Below, piece by piece: positions 47,691-58,392 of a stretch of 64,000 nucleotides of DNA. The position numbers were made by a program, and so were the translations under genes. Below the pieces are notes generated by a model, which saw only the letters and a list, made by a program, of their open reading frames with translations, was not told where the DNA came from and did no database searches. Source of the stretch: Pseudomonas fortuita (GTDB lineage: Bacteria > Pseudomonadota > Gammaproteobacteria > Pseudomonadales > Pseudomonadaceae); assembly GCF_026898135.2 (NCBI RefSeq), contig NZ_CP114035.2:1405501-1469500 (forward strand), given 5' to 3'. Position 1 is the first letter of the stretch, and each line of letters starts with the position of its first letter.

Positions 47691-48217
47691 GGCGTTGTTA
47701 AGCTCCTTTTAAGCAAAAACACTGGTAGCTAACTTGCTCAAACCCGTGCGTGCACCAAACGGCCAGTGATGGCTCCCTGCGAGTGGCGAAGATGCCGTCC
47801 GAGGGAAATGTTGTCAACCACGATTTCTAAAAAAAATTTCATATCCGCTGGGAACTTAGCAATCTTGTTAGCACTCGGGGCATGCTGTTTGGAATACCTG
47901 AGCGGAACGCAGGGATTAAAAAATTTTACCTAGAAGCAGCGGAAAATCAGAGATTTACGGATTCTTTAGCGCAATATGTTCGCATGGTGCGGTTTTTTTG
48001 ACATGGCTTCAACTGCTTTTTCTGCGAGGAGAGCCGTTGGTCGCCTGATGCTCACCCGTGCAGAGGCTGGAAAATTCCAGCCAGATTTCTCGTTAGAAAT
48101 TTCATGATTCAGGCGATTGGTCACGGAACGAGTCGTCTTCCGGACAATCTGACACGCAGCTGTCCCGATGTGGGTGTTACACTGCCCGCCGCTTTCGCCT
48201 ACCTCAGTATGGATACC
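47691..48217. promoter_or_regulatory. Divergent, AT-rich control region between RTX operon and T1SS operon
   Basis: This 527-bp gap separates the minus-strand pair (unknown protein, RTX protein) from the plus-strand secretion genes. On the minus strand TTGACA (47817-47812) is followed after 17 bases by CATCTT, a possible weak sigma-70 promoter. On the plus strand a TTGACA at 47998-48003 lacks a good -10. A TTTCT/AGAAA hairpin lies just inside the region before 48104. AT-rich tracts at about 47827-47840 and 47917-47930 could bind H-NS-like or IHF proteins. All of this is read by eye. Confidence 0.45.
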
Positions 48218-50029
48218 ATGAGTTCACAACCCGAAAATAACCTGCAGGCTGCCCTCAAAGCTTGTAAAAGCAGCTTCCTTTCGGTCGGTTTCTTCAGCTT
48301 CTTCGTCAACACGCTGATGCTAGTGCCTACTTTATACATGATTCAGGTCTCTGGGCGCGTCGTGCCGTCCGGCAGCACGTCAACTTTGTTGATGCTGACA
48401 TTGATCCTGACCGTCCTGTTGCTGACTCTAGGCTCGCTCGAATGGGTTCGGTCGCGGATTATGGTGCGTATAAGCAATAGGCTAGATGTGCTGTTGAGCA
48501 GGGATGTGTACAGAGCCAGCTTTAAGCGGTCACTCCAGAGTGGGGGGGCTGATGCTACAGCGCAGTCGTTGAATGACCTGACGTCTTTGCGACAGTTTTT
48601 CACGGGAGCGGGCGTGTTCGCATTCTTCGACGCTCCGTGGTTTCCCATTTATACGGCCGTGATGTTCCTATTCCACCCGTGGTTTGGGTGGATGACGTTG
48701 GCGTGTGGATCAATTTTGGCCGTCTTTGCAGTGATTAATCACCGTGTGACAGGTCAGGCTCTAGCCATAGCGAACAAAGAAAACGTAGCTTCCAATGTGA
48801 TCACGTCTAAGACGCTGCGTAATGCCGAAGTGATCGAGTCCATGGGTATGCTGGAAACGCTCATGAACCGTTGGGCGAAGCGTCAGCGCTACGTGATGAT
48901 GCTGCAATCACAGGCTAGCGATAAGGGCGGGGTCGTTAGCTCTATTTCGAAAATGTTCCGCATGTGGTCGCAATCGGTCATGTTGGCGTTAGGTGCTTAT
49001 CTCGTCATTCAGCATGAAATCAATCCAGGTCTGTTGATGGCTGGTTCCTTGTTGCTTGGTCGGGCGCTGTCCCCTATCGATCAAATGATCAACAGTTGGA
49101 AGGGCTTTGTCGCTGCCAAGGTGCAGTATGACCGTCTGAATAAAGTCATGGACGACCTTAATAAAGAGCCTGAGCGCATGCCGCTTCCCGCGCCTGAAGG
49201 TCATATCCAGGTTGAAAATCTCATCGTCGCGCCGCCGGGCGCCAAGTCCCCAGTACTGCGCAATATCAGCTTCGTAACCCCCGCGGGTTCCATCGTCGGC
49301 ATCGTCGGCCCAAGTGCAGCCGGCAAGTCCACCCTGGTACGGGCTTTGATGGGTATCTGGCCGCCCCAGCATGGTGTCGTCCGCCTTGATGGTGCGGATA
49401 TTGCCAGTTGGGACAAGCAAGCCCTCGGCCCTTATGTGGGTTACCTGCCGCAGGACATTGAGCTGTTCGAGGGCAGCATCAGCGAGAATATCGCGCGTTT
49501 CGACAAGGTAGACCCTGACAAGGTCGTGCAGGCCGCGCAAATGGCGGGTGTGCACGAAATGATCCTGATGCTGCCGGACGGCTACGATACGGTCATCGGC
49601 AGCGATGGGGTAAACCTCTCCGGAGGTCAGCGTCAGCGTATCGGTCTGGCTCGCGCCATCTACGGCAACCCGCGATTGATCGTACTCGATGAGCCTAATT
49701 CGAACCTTGACGATGTGGGCGAGCGGGCGCTGGGCGTTGCCCTGCAAAAGCTCAAGGAAACCGGCGCGACCGTGTTCATTGTTTCTCACCGCCCCAATAT
49801 CCTTACGCGCCTGGACCGCATTCTGGTCATGGCTGGTGGCACCATTTCGCTGTACGGCGAGCGCGACCGTGTTATAGCCGAGCTGGCTGCCCAGCAAGCC
49901 AAGCTTCAGCAGCGCGGCGCCCAGGCGGCTGCGGCTCAGTCGCCTACTACCCCGCCTAACACGCCTGCCGCTACGCCGGTTGCGCCCACTGCCGTTGTAC
50001 CAGCCGCCAGCACCAGCACTGGCGCTTGA
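48218..50029 (+). CDS. Type I secretion ABC transporter (PrtD/AprD family)
   Basis: This inner-membrane exporter energises secretion of RTX-type proteins from cytoplasm to outside. From ATG 48218 it has 603 aa: about six membrane helices in the first 330 residues and no C39 peptidase domain, then an ATPase with Walker A GPSAAGKSTLVRAL, signature LSGGQRQRIGLARAI and Walker B LIVLDEPNSNLDD. The C-terminal 40 residues are low-complexity Ala/Pro/Thr. The start is uncertain (ATG 48209 or an upstream codon at 48104 are possible). It heads a three-gene operon with the HlyD- and TolC-like genes; the RTX/DUF4214 protein is the obvious cargo. Confidence 0.92.
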   Translation: MSSQPENNLQAALKACKSSFLSVGFFSFFVNTLMLVPTLYMIQVSGRVVPSGSTSTLLMLTLILTVLLLTLGSLEWVRSRIMVRISNRLDVLLSRDVYRASFKRSLQSGGADATAQSLNDLTSLRQFFTGAGVFAFFDAPWFPIYTAVMFLFHPWFGWMTLACGSILAVFAVINHRVTGQALAIANKENVASNVITSKTLRNAEVIESMGMLETLMNRWAKRQRYVMMLQSQASDKGGVVSSISKMFRMWSQSVMLALGAYLVIQHEINPGLLMAGSLLLGRALSPIDQMINSWKGFVAAKVQYDRLNKVMDDLNKEPERMPLPAPEGHIQVENLIVAPPGAKSPVLRNISFVTPAGSIVGIVGPSAAGKSTLVRALMGIWPPQHGVVRLDGADIASWDKQALGPYVGYLPQDIELFEGSISENIARFDKVDPDKVVQAAQMAGVHEMILMLPDGYDTVIGSDGVNLSGGQRQRIGLARAIYGNPRLIVLDEPNSNLDDVGERALGVALQKLKETGATVFIVSHRPNILTRLDRILVMAGGTISLYGERDRVIAELAAQQAKLQQRGAQAAAAQSPTTPPNTPAATPVAPTAVVPAASTSTGA

Positions 50030-50041
50030 AAGGATTTCTAG

Positions 50042-51367
50042 ATGAGCAGTAAAGCGATCACAACGTTCGACCACAACTTCGATGACATGCCTACATCGGA
50101 TCGCGGCATTCGCCGCATCGGGCTGACCATCGTTTTTGTAACGTTCGGTATTTTTGGTACTTGGGCGGCTTTCGCGCCTCTGAGCAATGCCGTGCACGGC
50201 ACCGGTGTGGTAACCGTGCAGAATTACCGCAAGACCGTGCAGCATTTGGAGGGTGGCATCGTCAAAGAGCTTCATGCCCGTGATGGCGATCTGGTACAGA
50301 AGGGTGACCCGCTGATTGTACTGGATGAGTCGCAGCTGAGCGCGGAGTATGAGTCCACTCGAAACCAATTGATTGTCGCACGTTATAAAGAGGCACGTCT
50401 CCGTGCAGAGCGTGACGGCTTGGGTTCGATCCCGCCAGTGACGATGGAGGGTACCGATTCTGACCGAGCGCAAGAAGCGTTGGCCGGCGAGCAGCAGGTG
50501 TTCAAGGCCCGCCACGATTCTTTGCAGGGTGAGATCTCGGTCAACCGTGAGCGGATCCAGCAAATGCAGCAGCAGATCGCCGGTCTGAACGACATGATCC
50601 GCACCAAAGCAGGCCTGAACAAGTCGTACTCCGGCGAAATCAAACAGCTGAAAGAGCTGTTGGCCGAGGGCTTTGTCGACAACCAGCGGTTGCTGGAGCA
50701 GGAGCGCAAGCTCGACATGCTGAAGACTGAAGTGGCTGACCACCAGTCAAGCATTACCAAGACCAAGCTGCAGATCGGGGAGACCGAGCTGCAGATCGTG
50801 CAGTTGAAGAAGAAGTTCGATGCTGACGTGGCCAAAGAGCTGTCCGACGTCCAAGCCCAAGTGTTCGATCTGCAGGAAAAGGAAGCGGCGCTGCGTGACA
50901 GGCTCTCCCGTGTGGTGATCCGTGCACCGGAAAGCGGCATGGTTCTGGACATGAAAGTGCACACCATTGGTGGCGTGGTCAGCGCTGCCACACCTTTGCT
51001 GGATATCGTGCCAGCTCAGTCGGAGCTTGTGGTGGAAGCCAAAGTGGCCACGCGAGACATTGACCGGCTTGAGCTGGGCAAGACTGCGGACGTTCGCTTC
51101 TCCGCGTTCAACCAGGCCACCACCCCGGTCATCGAAGGCAAGTTGACCCGCATTTCGGCTGACAGCCTGGTCGATGAGCGTTCGGGCGACCAGTACTACC
51201 TGGTCCGCGTCAAAGTCACCGAAGACGGCATGAAAAAACTCGGCAACCGCAAGCTGCAACCTGGCATGCCAGCCGAGGTCCTCATCAACGCAGGCGACCG
51301 CACCATGCTGCAGTACCTGTTGAAGCCGGCGCGCAACATGTTCGCTGAATCGCTGATCGAGGAATGA
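50042..51367 (+). CDS. Type I secretion membrane-fusion protein (HlyD/PrtE family)
   Basis: This 441-aa adaptor bridges the ABC exporter and the outer-membrane channel. It has a single membrane helix at about 23-43, a lipoyl-like half (GTGVVTVQNYRKTVQHLEGG), a long coiled coil at about 100-280, a second lipoyl half, and a C-terminal beta barrel (GMPAEVLINAGDRTMLQYLL) typical of the family. AAGGA precedes the ATG, 12 bases after the ABC gene. The stop overlaps the tolC-like gene by four bases. Confidence 0.94.
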   Translation: MSSKAITTFDHNFDDMPTSDRGIRRIGLTIVFVTFGIFGTWAAFAPLSNAVHGTGVVTVQNYRKTVQHLEGGIVKELHARDGDLVQKGDPLIVLDESQLSAEYESTRNQLIVARYKEARLRAERDGLGSIPPVTMEGTDSDRAQEALAGEQQVFKARHDSLQGEISVNRERIQQMQQQIAGLNDMIRTKAGLNKSYSGEIKQLKELLAEGFVDNQRLLEQERKLDMLKTEVADHQSSITKTKLQIGETELQIVQLKKKFDADVAKELSDVQAQVFDLQEKEAALRDRLSRVVIRAPESGMVLDMKVHTIGGVVSAATPLLDIVPAQSELVVEAKVATRDIDRLELGKTADVRFSAFNQATTPVIEGKLTRISADSLVDERSGDQYYLVRVKVTEDGMKKLGNRKLQPGMPAEVLINAGDRTMLQYLLKPARNMFAESLIEE

Positions 51368-52779
51368 TTGTGCTGCGTTTGCTACCTGGATTAATGATGT
51401 GCATGGTCGCCTGGCAGGCGGTGGCCGTGGAAGGGCAGGGGGCGGTAGGTGAGCAGCCGAAAGGGGTTTCGGCATCCACGTACACGTTGGACCTGGCGGG
51501 GTTGTACCGTGAAGCGCGCCTGGAGGACCCACGGGTCCTCGCCGCTTACGCGCGCGCGCGCTCTGCCAGCGAGCAGCAGCGGGCAGCGCTCGGTAGCTTG
51601 TTGCCACAGGTGTCGGCCAACGCCAACTCAAGCCGCATCCTGCGCGAGAACGAGATTAGTCGCGATCTTTACAATACTGAAACTTACTCGCTCAGCCTCA
51701 CCCAGTACCTGTACAACAAGCCGGCGTGGGAGCGTTACCAGAAGTCCAAAAGCGTAAAAGATCAGAAGGGTCATGAGGCTGAAGATGCGCTTGCAGAAGC
51801 TACCGTCGACTTGGCGAAGCGCTACTTTGTAGCGCTTGCCGCCGACGATGAGCTGGAATTGGTGCAGGCGGAGCGCCGCGCAACCCAGAAAAACCTCGAC
51901 CGCGTCAGCAGCATGTTCGATCGGCAAATGGCTAAGATCACCGACAAGCTCGATATGCAGGCACGGGTGGACTTTTTGCTTGCGCAAGAAGTCGAAGCGC
52001 GTAATCAGGTGCAAGTAAGTCGCGAAGCGTTGGCCGAAATCGTCGGCCGGCCGATTACCGAGCCACTCAGCCGAGTGCGCAACGATGTAGCATTGCAAGC
52101 TCCCACCCGGCCTTTGCAGAACTGGGTAACCCAAGCTATTGAAACCAACCCTTTGCTCAAGTCGTATCAAAGTGGGGCGGAGGCGGCCAATGCGGCGGTG
52201 CGTGAGGGTAAAGGTGAGCACTACCCGCAGCTGGGGTTGAGTTTGAGTGCGCAGCAGAACGACCAAGGCTACGACAACACCCAGGCGCCGCGCAGTGAGA
52301 GCTATGTGGCCTCTATAGGGGTAAAAATCCCGATCTACAGCGGTGGTTCTACCTCCGCGCGGGTGCGTGGCCTCTACGATGACCAGCTGGCCGCCGAGGA
52401 ACAGCTGGAAGGCGTACGGCGTCAGGTGGTCAAGGAAACCACCACCGCCTATCTGACTGCGCAGGCTGCGGTCGAGAAGATTCGCGCTAACCGCAATGCG
52501 CTGTCATCGGCGCAGCAGTCCAGCGTTGCGGCGCAGAAGGCGTTCACCTTCGGTGTGGTCAATGCCGTGGATGTGCTCACTGCCGTGCAGAACGAATTCA
52601 AGGCGCGCCGCGATCTGTTGAAGACGCAGTACGACTTCATCACCAACCTGTTCCTGCTCAACCGTTGGGCGGGGGAGCTGAATCAGGAAAGTGTGGATAA
52701 CGTCAATGTGTGGCTGAGCCCGGTGCCGGAAACCAGCTTGCCGGGTGGCGATGTTCCGCGGGTGGACGCTCGCAGCTGA
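51364..52779 (+). CDS. Type I secretion outer-membrane channel (TolC/AprF family)
   Basis: This 471-aa channel-tunnel protein completes the exporter. An N-terminal signal sequence (MIVLRLLPGLMMCMVAWQAVAV) is followed by two halves rich in Ala, Gln, Glu and Arg helices; the family motif near YPQLGLSLSAQQN and the FTFGVVNAVDVLTAVQ segment are seen. It is coupled to the HlyD gene by ATGA overlap. A hairpin lies after the stop. The trio has the classic prtDEF/aprDEF order. Confidence 0.93.
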   Translation: MIVLRLLPGLMMCMVAWQAVAVEGQGAVGEQPKGVSASTYTLDLAGLYREARLEDPRVLAAYARARSASEQQRAALGSLLPQVSANANSSRILRENEISRDLYNTETYSLSLTQYLYNKPAWERYQKSKSVKDQKGHEAEDALAEATVDLAKRYFVALAADDELELVQAERRATQKNLDRVSSMFDRQMAKITDKLDMQARVDFLLAQEVEARNQVQVSREALAEIVGRPITEPLSRVRNDVALQAPTRPLQNWVTQAIETNPLLKSYQSGAEAANAAVREGKGEHYPQLGLSLSAQQNDQGYDNTQAPRSESYVASIGVKIPIYSGGSTSARVRGLYDDQLAAEEQLEGVRRQVVKETTTAYLTAQAAVEKIRANRNALSSAQQSSVAAQKAFTFGVVNAVDVLTAVQNEFKARRDLLKTQYDFITNLFLLNRWAGELNQESVDNVNVWLSPVPETSLPGGDVPRVDARS

Positions 52780-54207
<1,428 letters not shown>

Positions 54208-54208
<1 letters not shown>

Positions 54209-55104
54209 TGCAAATGGCCAGTAAACGCGCGCTGATTACAGGTATTCACGGGTTCACCGGCCGTTACATGGCGGCCGAATTGCGGGCCAGTGGCTACGAA
54301 GTTTTCGGGACTGGGAGCCAGCCTTTGCAGGCCCCCGACTATCGTCAGGCCGATCTGACCGATGGGCCGGGCCTGCGCGCGTTGCTGGCCGAACTGCAGC
54401 CAGATGTCGTCCTGCATCTGGCTGCCATAGCTTTTGTCGGGCATGGTGCCGCCGATGCGTTCTATCAAGTCAACCTGATAGGCACACGGAACCTGCTCGA
54501 AGCCATTGCAGCCTGCGGCAAAACACCAGAATGTGTGTTGATTGCCAGCAGTGCCAACGTGTATGGCAACGTTTCCGAAGGGATGCTGGGCGAACAGACC
54601 CCACCGGCGCCCGCCAATGATTACGCGGTCAGCAAACTGGCCATGGAATACATGGCGCGGCTGTGGTGTGACCGGTTGCCTATCGTCATCACGCGTCCTT
54701 TCAATTACACCGGTGTTGGGCAGGCAGACAACTTCCTGCTGCCCAAGATCGTTTCGCACTTCCGCCGCAAGGCTGACACCATCGAGCTGGGCAATCTCGA
54801 TGTCTGGCGGGACTTCAGTGATGTACGTGCAGTCGTGCGGGCATATCGTGGCCTGATCGAGGCGCGCCCGTTGGGGCAGGTGGTCAATGTAAGCTCGGGC
54901 TCTACCCACTCGCTGCGTGAAGTTATTGGCAAATGTTCCGCCATCACTGGGCATTCCATCGAAGTACAGGTTAACCCGGCATTTGTTCGCGCCAATGAGG
55001 TCAAGACCCTGTGCGGTGATAACAGTTTGCTGAAAGCGCTGGTGCCCGGCTGGCAAACACCCTCGCTGGATGACACCTTGGGATGGATGCTTGCTGGTAA
55101 ATGA
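54208..55104 (+). CDS. rmd: GDP-6-deoxy-D-lyxo-4-hexulose reductase (GDP-D-rhamnose synthesis)
   Basis: Rmd reduces the Gmd product to GDP-D-rhamnose, the donor for A-band-like D-rhamnan. The 298-aa SDR has RALITGIHGFTGRYMAAEL, HLAAIAFVGHG, SSANVYGN and the catalytic YAVSKLAMEYM. It is coupled to gmd and to the next glycosyltransferase (ATGA). Gmd plus Rmd is the hallmark of D-rhamnose; a GDP-6-deoxy-talose role is possible but less likely given WbpY/WbpZ-like neighbours. Confidence 0.92.
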
Positions 55105-56243
55105 AGCTCATCCTTTCTGTCGAGCCGGTGCGCTTCCCTCTTACCGGTATCGGGCGCTACACCTACGAGCTGGCTTCCCGCCTGCAACAAAGCAGCGAAC
55201 TAGAAGAGTTGCGCTTGTTCGCCGGGCGCAGATTCTTGCAGGCGCTGCCTGAGGCTACCGATAAATCGGATGCCGTGCATGGCTTGAAGCGTCTGGTGCA
55301 AAAAAATGCGCTGGCAGTGGAGGCCTATCGGCGCTTGATGCCGTATTTGCGTGAGCGTGCGTTGCGTGGCCATGATGACTTCATCTATCACAGCCCCAAT
55401 TACTACCTGCCAAAGTTCGCCGGCCGTACCGTGGCGACATTCCACGACTTGTCGCCCTTCACCTGGGCGCATTGCCATGCGCCGCAAATTGCCCGCTATT
55501 TGCAGAAGGAGCTCAAGCTGACACTTGAGCGTGCAGATGCGCTCATCACCGATTCGAGCTATACCCGACAGGAATTGGCGGACTATTTTGCCTGGCCGCT
55601 TGAGCGTATTCACACCGTTCCGTTGGCCAGCTCGCCAGAGTTCCACCCCCGTCCGTATGTAGCGTTGCGCGAAGCGCTGTCGCGTCATGTCCTTGAGCCG
55701 GGTGGCTATAGCCTGTTCGTCGGCACCATTGAGCCGCGCAAGAATATCGAGACCATGCTGGATGCTTACGGTCGGTTGCCTCTTGCATTGCGCCAGCGCT
55801 GGCCGCTGATCCTTACGGGCTACCATGGCTGGCGCAGCGAGGCGATCCACGGCCGCATTGCCCAGGCACAACAGCAAGGCTGGGCGCGCTATCTCGGTTT
55901 TGTTGCCAGCGAAGACTTGCCCCTGCTGTTTGCCGGAGCACGGCTGTTCACCTTCCCATCCCATTATGAAGGGTTTGGCTTGCCCGTACTCGAGGCCATG
56001 AGCTCAGGGGTGCCTGTGGTGTGTTCCAACAGTTCTTCGCTGCCGGAAGTTGCAGGGCCGGCGGCGTTGATGTGCTCGCCCGACGACGTGGAGGGCCTGA
56101 CTGCATTGTTGTGCCAGGGCCTGGAAGACGAAACCTGGCGCGCAACTGCGGTGCAGCAGGGGCTGCAGCATGCCGGGGGTTTCTCTTGGGAGCGCTGTGC
56201 ACAGGCAACCATCGAGGTCTATAAATCGGTCAGGGAACGATGA
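55101..56243 (+). CDS. wbpY: GT4 glycosyltransferase, WbpY-like
   Basis: This is a 380-aa GT-B enzyme. It starts with LSVEPVRFPLTGIGRYTYEL, has the donor-binding GTIEPRKNIETML at about 200-215, and the EX7E motif in YEGFGLPVLEAMSSGVPVV. WbpY adds D-rhamnose residues in the A-band polymer of P. aeruginosa; the resemblance and the rmd neighbour support the same activity. Overlaps of four bases occur on both sides. Confidence 0.86.
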   Translation: MKLILSVEPVRFPLTGIGRYTYELASRLQQSSELEELRLFAGRRFLQALPEATDKSDAVHGLKRLVQKNALAVEAYRRLMPYLRERALRGHDDFIYHSPNYYLPKFAGRTVATFHDLSPFTWAHCHAPQIARYLQKELKLTLERADALITDSSYTRQELADYFAWPLERIHTVPLASSPEFHPRPYVALREALSRHVLEPGGYSLFVGTIEPRKNIETMLDAYGRLPLALRQRWPLILTGYHGWRSEAIHGRIAQAQQQGWARYLGFVASEDLPLLFAGARLFTFPSHYEGFGLPVLEAMSSGVPVVCSNSSSLPEVAGPAALMCSPDDVEGLTALLCQGLEDETWRATAVQQGLQHAGGFSWERCAQATIEVYKSVRER

Positions 56244-57349
56244 TCAAGGTCCTGCATTTTTTTAAAACGTATTACCCCGACTCCATGGGGGGTATCGAGC
56301 AAGTCATTTTTCAGATTGCAGAAGGTACTCAGGCCCATGGCGTGCAACCCGAGGTGCTATACCTGAGCCCGCGCGGCGCTGCGCGCAATGAAACAGTGGG
56401 CAATCATGTAACGCACCGATCCAAGCTTGATTTGCATGTGGCCTCGACCGGCTTTTCGTTGTCGGCCATGAAGGACTTTGCCGAGTTGGCCGCCCAGGCT
56501 GACATTGTGCATTACCATTTCCCTTGGCCCTACATGGACCTGGTGCATTTCCTGGCGCGGCTGAACAAGCCCACGGTGGTCAGCTACCATTCCGACATCG
56601 TCAAGCAGAAGTGGCTATTGAAGCTATATCAGCCGTTGATGAACCGGTTTTTTGCCAGCGTTGACCGGATAGTAGCATCCTCGCCCAACTATGCTGCGCA
56701 CAGCCCAGTGCTGACGCGGTTCAAGGACAAGGTCGAAATTATTCCCTACGGTCTCGACCGTGGCACCTATCCCAAGGCGTCGGTTGAAAAACTGGCTTAT
56801 TGGCGTGCACGTCTGGGCGAGCGCTTCTTCCTCTTCGTAGGGGCCCTGCGCTATTACAAAGGGCTGGATTATCTACTGGAAGCCGCGCACATCAATCGGT
56901 TGCCGGTGGTGATCATGGGCGGCGGCTTTCTTGAGGCGCAGCTCAAGGCGCAGGCGCAGCAGAAGGGCCTTGGCAACGTACAGTTCCTGGGTGGCCTTGG
57001 AGATGACGACAAGGCAGCGTTGCTTGAGCTGTGCTATGCATTTGCCTTCCCGTCCCACCTGCGCTCCGAGTCATTCGGCATCTCACTGCTGGAAGCGGCG
57101 ATGTATGGCAAACCGTTGATTTCCTGTGAAATGGGTTCTGGTACCACCTTCATCAATTTGGCTGGCGAGACCGGTCTTGTGGTGCCGCCGCGTGACGCTG
57201 CAGCGCTGGCTCAGGCCATGCAACGCTTGTGGGATGACCCGACGTTGGCGCAAGCCATGGGCGCCAAGGCACTGCAGCGTTACGAGGAAGTATTTACCGC
57301 ATCGGCAATGGCCAGTGCGTATGCCGGCCTCTACCGTCGCCTGTTGTAA
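56240..57349 (+). CDS. wbpZ: GT4 glycosyltransferase, WbpZ-like
   Basis: This is a 369-aa GT-B enzyme beginning VLHFFKTYYPDSMGGIEQVI, with FFLFVGALRYYKGLDYLLEA, and EX7E in SESFGISLLEAAMYGKPLI. In P. aeruginosa WbpZ adds the first D-rhamnose (or mannose-type) residue to the lipid-linked primer. Order rmd-wbpY-wbpZ agrees with this. A 71-base gap to the reductase gene follows. Confidence 0.86.
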   Translation: MIKVLHFFKTYYPDSMGGIEQVIFQIAEGTQAHGVQPEVLYLSPRGAARNETVGNHVTHRSKLDLHVASTGFSLSAMKDFAELAAQADIVHYHFPWPYMDLVHFLARLNKPTVVSYHSDIVKQKWLLKLYQPLMNRFFASVDRIVASSPNYAAHSPVLTRFKDKVEIIPYGLDRGTYPKASVEKLAYWRARLGERFFLFVGALRYYKGLDYLLEAAHINRLPVVIMGGGFLEAQLKAQAQQKGLGNVQFLGGLGDDDKAALLELCYAFAFPSHLRSESFGISLLEAAMYGKPLISCEMGSGTTFINLAGETGLVVPPRDAAALAQAMQRLWDDPTLAQAMGAKALQRYEEVFTASAMASAYAGLYRRLL

Positions 57350-57420
57350 GCGTTACCCACCCGATGGGCTACGCTGCCGTTCAGCCTTGGCGGCACTTGG
57401 GTAAATTGAGATCTGATTTC

Positions 57421-58392
57421 ATGGAACGACGCACCATTCTTGTTACAGGCGCCAGCGGTTTTGTCGGCAGCGCAGTCTGTAGTCGGCTGGCAACGATGGG
57501 TAGCTTCGCAACCCGTGCGGCTTTGCGTGGCACTGGTCGCGGAGATACCACGGGCGTTCAGGTTGTGACGGTAAGCGACCTGGCTGCCACCACCGATTGG
57601 GCACCGGCACTGGCAGGTGTCAGCGTTGTGGTGCATGCCGCAGCCCGGGTGCATGTGATGAAAGAAACCGCCGCCGATAGTTTGGCCGAGTTCCGTCGGA
57701 TCAATGTCGAGGGCACCCTCAACCTGGCCCGCCAGGCAGCGGCAGCTGGTGTGCGGCGTTTTATTTTCATCAGTTCGGTCAAGGTCAATGGTGAGGCGAG
57801 TCAACCCGGCCGGCCCCTGTGCGCCGACGACGCACCGGCACCTCAGGATGCTTACGGCGTGTCCAAGCATGAAGCGGAGCAGGGGTTGCGCCAACTGGCG
57901 GCAGCTACCGGCATGGAGGTTGTAGTCATCCGCCCGGTGCTGGTTTACGGGCCAGGTGTCAAAGCCAATTTCCGCAGCATGATGCGCTGCGTGCAACGGG
58001 GCTTGCCCCTGCCTTTCGGCGCGGTTGATAACCGTCGCAGCCTGGTGTCGCTGGCAAATCTGGTCGATTTGATCATCACTTGCATCGACCACCCGGGCGC
58101 CGCTAACCAAACCTTCCTGGCCAGTGACGGCGAAGATGTCTCGCTGGCGTATCTGTTGCGTGCGCTTGGCCGTGCACTGGGCAGGCCCGCCCGGCTTTTG
58201 CCTGTGTCCTCAGCCCTGTTGCACGGGGCAGCCCGGCTGATTGGCCGACAGGACCTTGCCCAGCGCTTGCTCGGCTCGCTGCAGGTGGACATCGATAAAA
58301 ACCGGCAACTGCTCGGCTGGCGCCCCCCTTACACGTTGGAGCAAGGACTGAACATGGCCGCTCGATCTTTTCTGGAAAACCGCCGCGTATGA
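57421..58392 (+). CDS. wbpV: NAD-dependent epimerase/reductase, WbpV-like
   Basis: This 323-aa extended SDR has RTILVTGASGFVGSAVC, AARVHVM, FISSVKVNGE and the catalytic YGVSKHEAEQGL. Homologues next to WbpL and WbpM reduce the 4-keto product of WbpM, giving UDP-QuiNAc or UDP-FucNAc for the first O-antigen sugar. ATG 57421 fits the family start; the frame is open from 57364. It is coupled to wbpL (ATGA). WbpK-type reductase with a different stereo-product is the alternative. Confidence 0.86.
   Translation: MERRTILVTGASGFVGSAVCSRLATMGSFATRAALRGTGRGDTTGVQVVTVSDLAATTDWAPALAGVSVVVHAAARVHVMKETAADSLAEFRRINVEGTLNLARQAAAAGVRRFIFISSVKVNGEASQPGRPLCADDAPAPQDAYGVSKHEAEQGLRQLAAATGMEVVVIRPVLVYGPGVKANFRSMMRCVQRGLPLPFGAVDNRRSLVSLANLVDLIITCIDHPGAANQTFLASDGEDVSLAYLLRALGRALGRPARLLPVSSALLHGAARLIGRQDLAQRLLGSLQVDIDKNRQLLGWRPPYTLEQGLNMAARSFLENRRV

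Noticed and set aside
48989..50743. 584-codon minus-strand frame opposite the secretion genes
   Set aside because: It is opposite certain ABC and HlyD-type genes; a shadow frame.
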